16,430 nt of DNA from Woronichinia sp035285405 (GTDB lineage Bacteria; Cyanobacteriota; Cyanobacteriia; Cyanobacteriales; Microcystaceae), in assembly GCA_035285405.1 (NCBI GenBank), contig JAYKJI010000137.1:1-16430 (forward strand), given 5' to 3'. The position numbers and the translations under genes are program-made. A model generated the notes under the pieces. The model saw only the letters and a program-made list of their open reading frames with translations, did no database searches and had not been told where the DNA came from. Shown piece after piece: positions 7,297 through 13,830 of this stretch; the first letter of the stretch is position 1, and every line of letters begins with the position of its first letter.

Positions 7297-7947
7297 TTAT
7301 CTTAATTCTTGATTAAATTGCGTGAGTAACCACTTCATCACTTGACTATGACTAGTATGACGAGTCATTTTTAAAGCCTCTTCCAAAATAGATAGTTTTA
7401 AGTTAGTTAATAAGAGAGATTCTTGAATTTGATGACTGCCCTTATTGTCCATTTTAAATGCGAGAACTTTACCCGTTTGAACATCTACGCTCCAATATTC
7501 ACTAATCCCTAATTCTTGATACAGTCGGCGTTTTTTTCCTTGATCATCTGTTAGGGAAGTATTAGCAATTTCAATGACTAAATCGGGGAGAGGAAATTTG
7601 TCAAGATCAATAATACCCGTTCCAAAGGGAATACAATTTGCTTTGTCACCAATATAACAAGAAATATCAGGCTGAGCCTCTTTTTGGCCAGTTTTTCGAT
7701 AACTACAATTATCTTTGACAGTTAAATTCAAGGTATGAGTAGCAAGGTAGAGATGAATCACTCCCAGAATTGTGGAATGATCATTGGCATGATCGTTACC
7801 GACAGGGGACATTTCGAGCCTTAATTTTCCTTGGTAATAATAAAACTTTCCTTTTTCGTAATCAGGATTTTCAGTTGCTTGGATAAAGTCTTGCCAAGAA
7901 GCCTCTACCCAAGTATCAGTAATAATTTTTTTTTGTAACAAAGTCAT
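7297..7947 (-). CDS. Uma2 (DUF820) family PD-(D/E)xK nuclease-like protein
   Basis: This family, greatly expanded in cyanobacteria, has a restriction-endonuclease-like fold; its biological role is mostly unknown. The family hallmarks are present: YYYQGKLRLEMSPVGNDH near the N-terminus, AQPDISCYIGD as the PD core, and DLVIEIANTSLTDDQGKKRR, supplying the E-x-x and lysine positions. GISEYWSVDVQTGKV follows. The frame extends to a codon at 7992, but I choose the ATG at 7947 (MTLLQKK, 216 residues) because AAAGGA lies 8 bases before it. It sits 137 bp before hcp and 160 bp after hoxF in the same orientation, so it is probably a late insertion into the hydrogenase operon. Family assignment is firm; any link to hydrogenase is unsupported. 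Confidence 0.9.
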   Translation of the reverse strand: MTLLQKKIITDTWVEASWQDFIQATENPDYEKGKFYYYQGKLRLEMSPVGNDHANDHSTILGVIHLYLATHTLNLTVKDNCSYRKTGQKEAQPDISCYIGDKANCIPFGTGIIDLDKFPLPDLVIEIANTSLTDDQGKKRRLYQELGISEYWSVDVQTGKVLAFKMDNKGSHQIQESLLLTNLKLSILEEALKMTRHTSHSQVMKWLLTQFNQELR

Positions 7948-8068
7948 CTCATTTTTCCTTTGATCACTGCTCTGCAAAAAAAGAATTATCAAGGCTAATT
8001 GCGAACCGAGAAATTTAGATATTTTGAGATTTTGGGCGAAAGCCTTGCTACAGAAATTCTAAATGATG

Positions 8069-8102
8069 GACTTCCCCCCTTTGAAAGGGGGGTTAGGGGG
8101 GA
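8069..8102. repeat. GC-palindromic dispersed repeat in hoxF-uma2 gap
   Basis: GACTTCCCCCCTTTGAAAGG then GGGGTTAGGGGGGA forms a hairpin (CCCCCCTTT / AAAGGGGGG). It belongs to the family at 5381, 5472, 9755, 9800 and 9951 and ends 5 bp before the hoxF stop codon. Confidence 0.8.
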
Positions 8103-8107
8103 TAAAT

Positions 8108-9709
8108 TTAGGTTTTAACTAATTGCAAATACTCCTCTTTAAAGTAACGCAATGTACTTAAAACTGGATTGGGCGCGCTCTGTCCCAAACCACATAGACT
8201 TGTTTCCTTGACCATGTGACAAAGACTTTCTAGTTTGGCTAAATCTGTTTCTGTTGCCTCCTTGTTGAGCAGCTTCGTTAGCATTTCGTAAAGTTGTACC
8301 GTACCCGTTCGACAGGGAACGCATTTGCCACAGGATTCACTTTGACAAAAATCCATATAGAACTGGGCCACATCTACCATGTTAGTTTGATCGTCCATGA
8401 CAATCATCCCCCCCGATCCCATCATTGTTCCTAGGGCAAGTAAAGTATCATACTCAATGGGAGTATCTAGAGATGCTGCGGGAATACACCCTCCAGAAGG
8501 GCCGCCTGTTTGTACGGCTTTAACTTGGCCGCCATCGGGAACGCCGCCGCCCATAATCTCTACCACTTGCCGAACAGTGGTTCCCATTGGGACTTCCACT
8601 AGTCCTGCATTTTCCACTTTGCCAGTTAGGGCAAAAACTTTAGTGCCCTTGCTTTTAGCGGTTCCAATGTTGGCATACCAATCACCCCCTTCTCGGATAA
8701 TAGGGACAATATTGGCATAGGTTTCAACGTTGTTAATCAACGTGGGAGAGTCCCATAAACCTGATTGGGCGGGATAGGGGGGACGAGTTCGAGGTGTGCC
8801 ACGACCACCTTCAATAGAGTGAATTAAGGCGGTTTCTTCGCCACAAACAAAGGCTCCCGCCCCAACTCGAATATCAATTTTAAAGTCAAAGGTTGAGTCG
8901 AAAATTTGCGAACCCATTAAGCCATATTTTTTAGCCTGCTGGATGGCTTTTTGGAGGCGTTTAATTGCTAAAGGATATTCGGCTCGGACATAAATAAAAC
9001 CGTGATTGGCTCCCACTGCGTAGGCCGCGATCGTCATACCTTCAAGCACACGATGGGGATCACTTTCCAGGACACTGCGATCCATAAACGCCCCAGGATC
9101 GCCTTCATCAGCATTACAAATTACATACTTTTGTTTACCCGGCATTTTAGCCACAGTGGCCCACTTCAAGCCTGTGGGATAACCACCGCCACCGCGACCC
9201 CGCAGTCCACTTTTCGTTACTTCGGTAACAACATTTTCGGGGGTTAATTCATAGATGACATGATGTAATTGTTCATAACCTCCTGTGGCAATATATTCGT
9301 CAATACTGTCGGGATCAATTTGACCTGAGTTTTCTAAAACAATATTGCGTTGTAAGGCATAGAAAGGATGATTGCGATCGCCGATAACAGGACTATTTTC
9401 GGGAGTGGCATCGGGATTTTTTAGTTTTTCCACGATCGCCGTTACCTGATCGGGCGTGACCAATTCATACAGACTGCCAACGGGATCAACCGCCACTAAG
9501 GGCCCCCGTCCACAGAATTTCATACAACCGACTCCACAAACCTCAACTTCCTGGTCAAGACCTGCATCGGCGATCGCTTTTTTCAAATTATCCTTAACCG
9601 CTTGACCCTCGGAGGAAAGACAACCCGCCGCATTACAACAACGAATCCGAACTTTGGGCTGATCCTCTCTTGTTTTTTCAGCAATTTCGCGGAGTTCCAG
9701 TAAATCCAT
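8108..9709 (-). CDS. hoxF: Hydrogenase diaphorase NAD(P)H/FMN subunit HoxF
   Basis: HoxF oxidises or reduces the nicotinamide cofactor and corresponds to complex I NuoF with an N-terminal NuoE-like ferredoxin domain. The [2Fe-2S] domain shows RIRCCNAAGC (C24/C25, C30) and VCGVGCMKFCGRGP (C58, C62, C66). The NADH-binding glycine-rich loop is GLRGRGGGGYPTGLKW (168-183) and the FMN region is GAGAFVCGEETALIHSIEG (283-301). The C-terminal [4Fe-4S] motif is ESCGKCVPCRTGT (C460, C463, C466) with C506 in SLCGLGQ. Length, 533 residues, is normal. It follows hoxE after an unusually long 407-bp gap full of repeats and precedes the uma2-like gene. All cofactor motifs are intact. Confidence 0.98.
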   Translation of the reverse strand: MDLLELREIAEKTREDQPKVRIRCCNAAGCLSSEGQAVKDNLKKAIADAGLDQEVEVCGVGCMKFCGRGPLVAVDPVGSLYELVTPDQVTAIVEKLKNPDATPENSPVIGDRNHPFYALQRNIVLENSGQIDPDSIDEYIATGGYEQLHHVIYELTPENVVTEVTKSGLRGRGGGGYPTGLKWATVAKMPGKQKYVICNADEGDPGAFMDRSVLESDPHRVLEGMTIAAYAVGANHGFIYVRAEYPLAIKRLQKAIQQAKKYGLMGSQIFDSTFDFKIDIRVGAGAFVCGEETALIHSIEGGRGTPRTRPPYPAQSGLWDSPTLINNVETYANIVPIIREGGDWYANIGTAKSKGTKVFALTGKVENAGLVEVPMGTTVRQVVEIMGGGVPDGGQVKAVQTGGPSGGCIPAASLDTPIEYDTLLALGTMMGSGGMIVMDDQTNMVDVAQFYMDFCQSESCGKCVPCRTGTVQLYEMLTKLLNKEATETDLAKLESLCHMVKETSLCGLGQSAPNPVLSTLRYFKEEYLQLVKT

Positions 9710-9754
9710 AAGAAGTTAACCAAATAGTAAGTAAAAATGAGTTATGGCTTAGGG

Positions 9755-9837
9755 TTTGATCCCCCTAAATCCCTCTTAAAAAAGGGGACTTGATTAAGGT
9801 TTGATCCCCCTAAATCCCCCTTAAAAAGGGGGACTTG
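9755..9837. repeat. Two direct copies of the GC-palindromic repeat
   Basis: The units at 9755-9792 and 9800-9837 both read TTTGATCCCCCTAAATCCC, then TTAAAAA, then GGGGACTTG, with only a few differences, and are separated by 7 bp. They are in the orientation opposite to 9951-9989, giving inverted complements across the hoxE-hoxF gap. Translation of this region gives the VPLFKGDLGGSN-type peptides typical of spurious ORFs over such repeats. Confidence 0.85.
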
Positions 9838-9950
9838 TTTTCCCTTGCAATTTAGACTTTTAATTGCTCTAAAGAATGGAAAATTCTTGTTTTGACCCTT
9901 TATTGTTTTCCACTCTTTAAAGTTTTGACGCAAGTAAATCAGGCTTCTGT

Positions 9951-10110
9951 ATTCTCCCCCCTTTTTAAGGGGGGCTGGGGGGGATCAAACCTTTTCAAAG
10001 AGAGTTGAGAGGGAACAAAACCTTTTAAGGCAGACTAGGGGGGATCAAACTTTTTCCAAGAGGGTTGGAAGGGATTAAAACTTTTTAAGGGAGACTAGGG
10101 GGGATCAAGT
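9951..10110. repeat. 30-bp tandem repeat array, five units, hoxE-hoxF gap
   Basis: Bases 9961-10110 divide exactly into five 30-bp units. Each starts with CTTTT or a variant and ends in GGGGATCAAA or a variant. Units 1, 3 and 5 share AAGG-AGACTAGGGGGGATCAA. Units 2 and 4 share a different interior (AGAG-GTTG-AAGGG), so a 60-bp higher-order period is visible. The first unit with its left flank (9951-9989) is identical to the dispersed copy at 5381-5419. The array suggests local amplification of a dispersed element. In the hox mRNA it would give G-rich or C-rich structured spacers. Confidence 0.85.
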
Positions 10111-10116
10111 AGAGAT

Positions 10117-10632
10117 TCATTCACCACCAAGCCAGGGTGTAACCCCCTCTAACAATGCTTCCGAGGTCTGTTTACCCAGCACTTTACCGTCATAAACCAC
10201 CGCAGGGGCAATGCCACAGGCTCCAATACAACGGGCAGTCACCAGAGACATTTTGCCGTCTTCTGTTGTTTCCCCTGGTTGCAAATGAAGTTCCTGTTTA
10301 AGGGTATCAAGCAAAGCCCCCGCGCCCTTAACGTAACAGGCCGTTCCTAAACAAACAACACAAGTATGTTCACCACTCGGTTTGAGGGAAAAGAGGTGAT
10401 AAAAAGTGGCAACACCATAGACTCGACTGAGGGGCAGCTTTAACCCTCTGGCAATGTAAAGCAATACATCTTCTTCTAGATAACCAAAGGCTTCCTGGGC
10501 TTTATGGAGAATTTCAATCAGTGCATCTTGGCTAAACTGATTGCGTTTCATCGTAGCATCAAGAACTTTGAAACGTTTGTCACCACTGGGATGATCGTTT
10601 GTAGCGGTTTTGGCAGGGGAGGCGGTAGGCAT
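10117..10632 (-). CDS. hoxE: Hydrogenase diaphorase subunit HoxE
   Basis: HoxE is the NuoE-like [2Fe-2S] subunit of the cyanobacterial bidirectional hydrogenase and completes the HoxEFU diaphorase; it is thought to aid electron exchange with ferredoxin or membrane partners. The thioredoxin-fold ferredoxin ligands are C94 and C99 in CVVCLGTACYVKG, and C135 and C139 in TARCIGACGIAPAVVYDGK. The helical N-terminal part includes RVYGVATFYHLFSL, typical of NuoE. Length, 171 residues, is normal. AGGA lies 8 bases before the ATG, inside a short hairpin that spans the start codon. It is the first gene of the cluster, with about 220 bp of noncoding DNA upstream that should hold the main hox promoter. 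Confidence 0.98.
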   Translation of the reverse strand: MPTASPAKTATNDHPSGDKRFKVLDATMKRNQFSQDALIEILHKAQEAFGYLEEDVLLYIARGLKLPLSRVYGVATFYHLFSLKPSGEHTCVVCLGTACYVKGAGALLDTLKQELHLQPGETTEDGKMSLVTARCIGACGIAPAVVYDGKVLGKQTSEALLEGVTPWLGGE

Positions 10633-10646
10633 AGGGACTGTCCTAT
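10631..10646. promoter_or_regulatory. Hairpin/operator over the hoxE start site
   Basis: ATAGGGACTGTCCTAT is an inverted repeat (GGAC-T-GTCC, extended by ATA/TAT with one bulged G). It overlaps the hoxE start codon and its AGGA ribosome site, and the 8-bp palindrome CCTATAGG (10642-10649) adjoins it. It could be an mRNA stem that hides the start or a repressor site. LexA and AbrB-type proteins are known to bind hox promoters in Synechocystis, but I cannot match this to their sites. Confidence 0.35.
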
Positions 10647-10839
10647 AGGTCGATTCTAACTATTTCCCTGGTGATATAGGGGGCGAAAAATTTGAGAGAT
10701 GATAGATTAACGCGTTGTTAACCTGATATTCTGGGAAGCACCCTTATTTTTACACTCTATCAAGGTAAAGTGGACAGAATTTTATATTTTTTAAATATCC
10801 GAATTTTGACAAAATTAAACAACAGAAGAGTTGCTAAAG
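10647..10839 (-). promoter_or_regulatory. hox operon upstream/promoter region
   Basis: This noncoding, AT-rich sequence precedes hoxE. On the minus strand a TTGTCA (10812-10807) is followed after 17 bp by AAATAT (10789-10784), or after 18 bp by AATATA, a weak sigma70-like promoter. Downstream, TTAACGCGTTGTTAA (10707-10721) is an inverted repeat with 5-bp arms that could be an operator. The transcription start cannot be fixed from sequence alone. Confidence 0.4.
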
Positions 10840-11041
10840 CGGAAATGTTCTAGACTTGCGGATCGTATTTCTAGCTCGTAGTCAGTCTATTCATTCTGAC
10901 TTATCCTATCGACAGATTCAGAATATCACCGATCGGCCATTGGTAAATTTTGGAGTCAATGAAAAGCGGGTTTTATTAGCGACCGTTCATGATCTCCTAA
11001 CCGCTAAAATTCTGGCCTATAAAACGGCGATCGCGAAATGA
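10838..11041 (+). pseudogene. Possible remnant of a small unrecognised gene
   Basis: The frame is open from 10838 to a TGA at 11039-11041 but has no ATG; the only candidate start is a TTG at 10856 (61 residues). It reads RIVFLARSQSIHSDLSYRQI early and VNEKRVLLATVHDLLTAKI near its end, with a HIP1 site in its last codons. I do not recognise the family. An in-frame TAA at 10835 cuts it off from its own 5' side, while the homologous copy at 11091 continues upstream, so a decayed gene is plausible. The next frame starts with an ATGA overlap at 11038. It is divergent from hoxE. Confidence 0.4.
10840..10932 (+). repeat. Diverged 93-bp duplication, copy A
   Basis: This copy aligns without gaps to 11091-11183 (offset 251), with about 62 of 93 bases identical. 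The frame reading S-GNVLDLRIVFLARSQSIHSD then LSYRQIQNITD corresponds to GNVLKWRIAFLGRYQRTNYD in copy B. Conservation at the protein level suggests both derive from one coding segment. Confidence 0.7.
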
Positions 11042-11166
11042 AAATAAAGGCAATGGAATTAGATTCCTCTCAATCAATGGTAATAGCAACGGGTAATGTG
11101 CTAAAGTGGCGAATTGCGTTTCTAGGACGTTATCAGCGCACTAATTACGATTGGTGTTATCCATAG
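11038..11166 (+). CDS. Putative 42-residue protein overlapping the cpcF 3' end
   Basis: An ATG at 11038 overlaps the TGA of the preceding frame (ATGA) and opens 42 codons ending in TAG at 11164-11166: ...MVIATGNVLKWRIAFLGRYQ, then RTNYDWCYP. Its second half matches the frame at 10840-10932. At the point where this one has TAG the other has CAG, and similarity continues for 17 bases past the stop, so the TAG may be a nonsense change. It runs convergently into the last 26 bases of cpcF. Function is unknown; it may be a fragment. Confidence 0.35.
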   Translation: MKIKAMELDSSQSMVIATGNVLKWRIAFLGRYQRTNYDWCYP

Positions 11167-11183
11167 ATTCAGAACACGACCGA
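11091..11183 (+). repeat. Diverged 93-bp duplication, copy B
   Basis: This is the partner of 10840-10932. The best block is the end, where ATTCAGAA-A--ACCGA is shared. The copy extends across the stop codon and the last 15 codons of cpcF on the other strand, so the cpcF C-terminal tail was probably shaped by this duplication. Confidence 0.7.
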
Positions 11184-11836
11184 GTTTTCGTCTGAAGATT
11201 CTGTAATGCCCAACTGATGCGAGTTTGAACCATGGTATCTTTTTCCGTCTCTTTTAATACTATTAAGGTTTCAGAGACATTGGCATCATACTGCAAATTT
11301 CCCAGGGCAAAAGCTTCTAAACCCGCGATCGCTGCATAACGAACCACCCATTCCGAGTCCAGGGCAACTTGGCAAAGAACCTCAAAAACCTGTTGTTGAG
11401 CCTGGGTGACTTGTTCTTTGGCCATCCACTCCCAATGAATATTTCCCAATCCTTTGGCCGCAGACCGTCGCACACTCAGGGCAAAATCATTTTTAGCCGC
11501 ATCCAACAAAATATCCAAAGCCGCCGGATCGCCAATACCAGCAAAAACCCTAGTGGCCCAGGCCCTTGCCCCATAGTTATAGCCGTCAATGTTATCCAGT
11601 AGGTAGGGAACCGTAACCCGTCCCAGGGCAATTAACCCCTCCACTGCTGCTACCGCCGCCCCCGGATTGTTATAGCGCAAAACTGTTACTAGAGTGGGAA
11701 TCGCCTCCGTTTGGCAGACCGCCGCCAAAGCCTCAACAGCCGAAACCAACTTTGTAGCCGAGTCGGCCTTTTCAACGCCCTCAATCAGCGATCGCATCAT
11801 TGGCTCAATAGCCCCAATCGGAGAAGATTCCATCAT
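11141..11836 (-). CDS. cpcF: CpcF-like phycocyanin bilin lyase subunit (HEAT repeat)
   Basis: CpcE/CpcF heterodimers attach phycocyanobilin to the alpha subunit of C-phycocyanin. The sequence is built of HEAT-like helical repeats with the CpcF hallmarks YNNPGAAVAAVEGLIALG, DGYNYGARAWATRVFAGIGD, FALSVRRSAAKGLGNI and EWVVRYAAIAGLEAF. With the ATG at 11836 the protein has 231 residues; ATG codons at 11800/11797 would give about 218, closer to Synechocystis CpcF as I recall it. No start has a strong ribosome site. The tail after WALQNL is unusual (KTRSCSESMDNTNRN) and overlaps the duplicated segment on the other strand. No cpcE or cpcBA is in the window, so the gene stands apart from the phycocyanin operon. 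A related HEAT lyase (for example a PecF/NblB-like protein) is possible but less likely. Confidence 0.8.
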   Translation of the reverse strand: MMESSPIGAIEPMMRSLIEGVEKADSATKLVSAVEALAAVCQTEAIPTLVTVLRYNNPGAAVAAVEGLIALGRVTVPYLLDNIDGYNYGARAWATRVFAGIGDPAALDILLDAAKNDFALSVRRSAAKGLGNIHWEWMAKEQVTQAQQQVFEVLCQVALDSEWVVRYAAIAGLEAFALGNLQYDANVSETLIVLKETEKDTMVQTRISWALQNLQTKTRSCSESMDNTNRN

Positions 11837-11901
11837 ACAAAAACTAAATAACAGCAACAAAAATGAATGGTCATCACCACTCGTAATCTGAGCTTGCGAC
11901 C

Positions 11902-12513
11902 TTAGCTATCATAGATTCTGGCCTCAAACGCATCGGGATTTTCCTGACAATATTCTGCAAAATAATTGTTTTCCGGCTTTTTGGCCCGTTGATGGGCTGC
12001 TTCTGCTTGCAATTCCTCAACCACATCCCAAGCCGCCGCACAGGCAGGAGAGGTAGCCCCCTCTTTGGCACAGATCTGACGGGCATTGGTTAACGCCTCT
12101 TGAATTCTCTGCTCTAGAAGAACCGCTTTCGGTTGCTCGACAAAATCACCCTTATTGAGAATATCACTAATAGAAATGATCCCTAACAGTTCTCCCTTAA
12201 TCACTGGTGCACAGCGAATTTGAGACTGGGCAAACAAGCGAGCTACATACTCCACTTGCAATTCAGGATTAACAACAATACAGGGTTTGGTCATTATTTC
12301 ATAGACTTTAACCGTCTTGGGATCAAGACCGTAGGCTGTCACCTTGTAAATTACATCCGTTGCCGTGACGATCCCAAAAGCATCCTCTTCATGGCGACGA
12401 TCTACAATGAGTGCCCGTAGATTCCGCACTTTCATCAGTTGTGTCGCTTCTGCTACGGTTGCCGAGCCGCGAATAGTGACGACCTCTGAGGTCATAATGT
12501 CTGCTGCTTTCAT
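11902..12513 (-). CDS. CBS-CP12 fusion protein
   Basis: Residues about 1-125 hold two CBS motifs: MTSEVVTIRGSATVAEATQL with FGIVTATDV, and MTKPCIVVNPELQVEYVARL with LLGIISISDIL. Such pairs bind adenine nucleotides. Residues about 135-203 are a CP12 domain, the small disordered regulator that ties GAPDH to phosphoribulokinase under oxidising conditions. Its core AWDVVEELQAEAAHQR (161-176) is clear. The N-terminal cysteine pair is present (C148, C158). Of the C-terminal pair only C189 remains; the position of the second cysteine is A198 (FEARIYD instead of ECRVYD), so the second disulfide cannot form. CBS-CP12 fusions are known in cyanobacteria, including Microcystis, and probably couple energy charge to carbon fixation. 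The gene is about 65 bp upstream of cpcF in the same orientation and divergent from the usp gene. Confidence 0.93.
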   Translation of the reverse strand: MKAADIMTSEVVTIRGSATVAEATQLMKVRNLRALIVDRRHEEDAFGIVTATDVIYKVTAYGLDPKTVKVYEIMTKPCIVVNPELQVEYVARLFAQSQIRCAPVIKGELLGIISISDILNKGDFVEQPKAVLLEQRIQEALTNARQICAKEGATSPACAAAWDVVEELQAEAAHQRAKKPENNYFAEYCQENPDAFEARIYDS

Positions 12514-12841
12514 GGTTAACGATTCGGAAAGGGAAAGGTTTCCTTTGAATTATCCGTCAAAATGCCCTTCTTGAGAGAAAAAATAAGGTTTGATCGGGCG
12601 GGAAAATTGACAATGCTTAGCAGATTTGAGGTGAGTTTATAAAGATTTTCCCTGTTTTAGCCCCCATCCGTTTTCTAAAGGGCGACTGCCTAGACGGAGA
12701 AACTGTAATAAGTTGTTAAATTTGCAAGCCAAGATTAGAAGTATTCTGATAATGGGAGAAACTTTTCCAGTTTAAGTGGGGAACCGAACCCGTCTCAGTC
12801 CCTTTACATAAGATTACTGATTCAAATTTCTGAGGAACTTA
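12514..12841. promoter_or_regulatory. Divergent intergenic region (CBS-CP12 / usp)
   Basis: This 328-bp gap separates divergently transcribed genes and should carry both promoters. On the plus side GAGG (12832-12835) is the usp ribosome site, and TATTCT or GATAAT near 12741-12752 are possible -10 boxes without a convincing -35. I see no tRNA, repeat or strong palindrome. Confidence 0.4.
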
Positions 12842-13702
12842 ATGGCAATGCTCGATAAAATTTTATACGCTGGTGCAGGCACCGCCCAAACCCAGGATAT
12901 GCTCAAGGCCTTAATGGATCTGCCAGCAATCCGCAAAGCGGCTATGACGATTCTCCAGGTTGTCCCGCCTCAAATTACCACTGATGCCTTTGCAGAAAAA
13001 TGGGAAGAGGGGGGCAGACTTATTAGTGATCTCCTTTCCCAGGTCGCTATTGAACCCAGCAAAGTCTCCACGATCTTACGTCAAGGTGAGCCGAAAGATG
13101 TCGTCTGTGAGGTGGCAGATGAAATTAATGCCGATTTGATCATTATGGGGTCAAGAGGTCTGAAACGTTTGGAGGCCATTTTAGAAAATTCCGTCAGTCA
13201 GTACGTTTTTCAACTCACGAACCATGCCATGTTGCTTGTCAAAGACGATATCTACGTCAAGCGCATCAAACGGGTTATGGTCGCCTTGGATAAATCATCC
13301 GCAGCAGAATACGCCCTCGATTTAGCTCTTTATTTACTGAGAGATTATCCTGAATCGGAATTAGTTTTGGCACGGGTCAACCCAGATCTCAAACCGGAAC
13401 TGCTTCCCCTCTCTCGTCAGGAAATGGAAAATAACCCTGTCCTGGCTCCGGCGATCGCCAAGGCCAAGCGTTTTGGCATTAACTATCGTTGTATCGTCAC
13501 TGGCGGTAAACCGGCAGAACAAATCTGTGATTTGGCGAGCGAGTATAACATTGACCTCTTAATGTTGGGGTCTCCGGATCGTCGTCCTTCGGTAGCGAAA
13601 AGTTTACCAGACCTAGATCGTCTCTTAGGAACCTCTTTGTCTGACTATATTCGTGTCAATGCTCCTTGCCCCGTTCTGCTGGCTCGCAAAGAAAACCTAT
13701 AG
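12842..13702 (+). CDS. Tandem universal stress protein (two UspA domains)
   Basis: The protein has 286 residues and two UspA domains. Domain 1 (about 3-136) ends in ADLIIMGSRGLKRLEAILEN then SVSQYVFQLTNHAMLLVK; the G-x2-G-x9 loop is present but N116 replaces the usual glycine before S117. Domain 2 (about 141-284) starts RIKRVMVALDKSSAAEYALD and ends IDLLMLGSPDRRP...GTSLSDYIRVNAPCPVLLARK, with a long insertion in the nucleotide loop. ATP binding is therefore uncertain in both halves. The N-terminus MLDKILYAGAG lacks the usual VDGS. USP proteins act in the cytoplasm in stress and energy responses. GAGG six bases before the ATG supports this start. It is monocistronic, ending at the terminator near 13766. 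Confidence 0.92.
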   Translation: MAMLDKILYAGAGTAQTQDMLKALMDLPAIRKAAMTILQVVPPQITTDAFAEKWEEGGRLISDLLSQVAIEPSKVSTILRQGEPKDVVCEVADEINADLIIMGSRGLKRLEAILENSVSQYVFQLTNHAMLLVKDDIYVKRIKRVMVALDKSSAAEYALDLALYLLRDYPESELVLARVNPDLKPELLPLSRQEMENNPVLAPAIAKAKRFGINYRCIVTGGKPAEQICDLASEYNIDLLMLGSPDRRPSVAKSLPDLDRLLGTSLSDYIRVNAPCPVLLARKENL

Positions 13703-13763
13703 GGAAAAATTTTAACGTCTCTATCCAGAGATAAACAACAGTCAATTTAAAGGTTTTAAAAAA

Positions 13764-13795
13764 AGAGATGGGGTTGATTGGCCCCATCTTTCTCA
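13764..13795. terminator. Bidirectional intrinsic terminator between usp and psbM
   Basis: AGATGGGG (13766-13773) pairs with CCCCATCT (13782-13789) around an 8-base loop. On the plus strand TTTCTC follows, a weak U-tract that would end the usp transcript. On the minus strand the stem is followed by CTTTTTTT, a strong U-tract 42 bp after the psbM stop. One stem therefore serves two convergent genes. Confidence 0.85.
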
Positions 13796-13830
13796 TTACG
13801 AGTTGTTAAAGAAATCATCCTAAAAATGAC

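Noticed and set aside
9742..9933. Minus-strand frame encoding VPLFKGDLGGSN-type repeats (63 codons)
   Set aside because: It is the translation of two palindromic repeat units plus flanking AT-rich DNA. Such peptides are typical false ORFs over this repeat family.
9951..10110. CRISPR array
   Set aside because: The 30-bp units are contiguous tandem repeats with no unique spacers, the units diverge, and no cas gene is present.
11874..12086. 70-codon minus-strand frame
   Set aside because: It is a shadow frame over the CP12-encoding part of the CBS-CP12 gene.
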